Assembly: GCA_023376005.1 (NCBI GenBank)
Contig: CM042157.1
Location: 53,444,827 to 53,508,826, forward strand
Reading direction: 5' to 3'
DNA length: 64,000 nucleotides
Origin: Doryteuthis pealeii
Lineage: Eukaryota; Mollusca; Cephalopoda; Myopsida; Loliginidae
Under the pieces are notes generated by a model that did not search any database, was not told where the DNA came from, and worked only from the letters and a program-made list of their open reading frames with translations. Below are positions 63,180-64,000 of this stretch, piece by piece. The position numbers and the translations under genes were made by a program. Numbering within the stretch: position 1 is the stretch's first letter; each line of letters begins with the position of its first letter.

Positions 63180-64000
63180 AGAAAATTCCCTGGCTTCCGA
63201 CCAGGTCGGATTAAATTAAGATCTTTTTTACGTGGTGATTTTTATGGGCCATACTGCAAGGATAGAACTCGCTATTCAGTAGTAATAGATCTGCAAACGA
63301 TTATTAAACCATGTTTTTTTCTCCTCTATCCGGGCTTTGCCGGGTAGCCGCTGCTAGTATATATATAAAGCAGGTTTTATTAAAGATCGCGGAATATTTT
63401 TTTCTTCTTTATGATTTTCAGGTGTATACGTTCAAAATCTTCTAGTTGTTTTTCGTACATCGGGATTTAGATGATAAAGAAAATAGCTTCTAAGTGTATA
63501 GCCCACTGCCAGCTGTTTACTATGGGAGAGACACTTGGATACCAAAAACAAAAAAAAAAAAAAGAATTTTCATTCAGTTAGTAGGGTAGCTAGGAGGGGA
63601 AGATGGGCACTTTTGGGAAGCAGGGGGTTGGTTGGGCGACTGCCACTGCTTATATATTAATGTTGAATTCCGTTAATAAATACCGGTAGAAAAAGACATT
63701 CGCTAGTCTATAAATACAACTAAAAAGCATTGAATATAAAAAAAAAAAAACGTACGAAGAATACTGTGGCACACGCCCAGTTTGGAGGAGTTTCCTTACT
63801 AAATGCCGGTAGAAAGACTCTTTTTCTCAACTTTACCGATTCGTTTTACATAGCAATAAGGCTGGTTTAAACTGGTTCATATCTGATATCAAAATCTCTG
63901 ACCAAGGGCAGATAATCGAATGTCTTTTCTCCGTAACACACGTCTGAGCAAACAGTTAAATTTTATTCGTGGCAAATGAGTGGCAGTAGAAGATGGTAAA
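63180..64000. other. No gene recognised; SINE family 2 fragment
   Basis: A SINE-2 fragment is at 63,241-63,305 (minus strand: 'cgtttgcagatctattactactgaatagcgagttctatcc'). 'tatccgggctttgccgggtagccgctgctagtatatatata' at 63,328-63,368 resembles the transition at 52,097-52,115. The rest is unassigned. Confidence 0.45.

Overview
The window is repeat-dominated nuclear DNA from a metazoan, most plausibly a lophotrochozoan and perhaps a cephalopod mollusc. The taxonomic placement is inference. It rests on eukaryotic transposon families, abundant (AT)n, (CA)n and (GA)n arrays, and non-LTR protein fragments of a kind I associate with mollusc genomes. I see no credible host protein-coding gene, rRNA gene or functional tRNA gene. 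Nearly all long open frames are translated microsatellites or decayed transposon pieces.

Layout. 0-12 kb: 5S-rRNA-derived and tRNA-derived SINE pieces, 3' ends of an APE-type LINE (family A), a perfect-looking foldback at 5.7-5.9 kb, and a 410-bp-period direct repeat at 8.7-9.2 kb. 12-25 kb: SINE fragments, a foldback at 16.2-16.7 kb, a 25-bp minisatellite at 21.1-21.5 kb, and a paired dispersed repeat (14.2 and 21.8 kb). 25.6-27.3 kb: two tandem, (ATT)n-tailed remnants of a Dong/R4-like LINE with a restriction-like endonuclease. 29.0-32.6 kb: a dead Ty3/gypsy element with protease, RT, RNase H, integrase and a short 3' LTR. It is followed by a 72-bp perfect palindrome. 35-44 kb: SINEs, LTR-like fragments, a mariner remnant, a second foldback family member and another restriction-endonuclease LINE fragment. 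44-49 kb: a decayed LINE A copy, eight copies of a 22-bp motif embedded in (AT)n, a SINE-like element carrying a hammerhead ribozyme in inverted and direct copies, and a possible solo LTR. 50-64 kb: more foldbacks, SINEs, a LINE family B remnant (59.1-60.5 kb), a promoter-like cluster near 55.5 kb and a 0.5-kb foldback at 62.7-63.2 kb.

Main discovery candidate. The repeat at 47.8-48.7 kb combines a tRNA-like Pol III promoter with a sequence that folds as a complete type I hammerhead ribozyme (core CTGAAGA / GAAA, three paired stems, GTA cleavage triplet). A third, partial copy starts exactly at the predicted cleavage position. Hammerhead-like cores with matching stems recur in at least five unrelated repeats elsewhere in the window. 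This suggests that ribozyme-bearing retroelements have been a major source of this DNA. No structural search or assay could be run, so this rests on manual folding.
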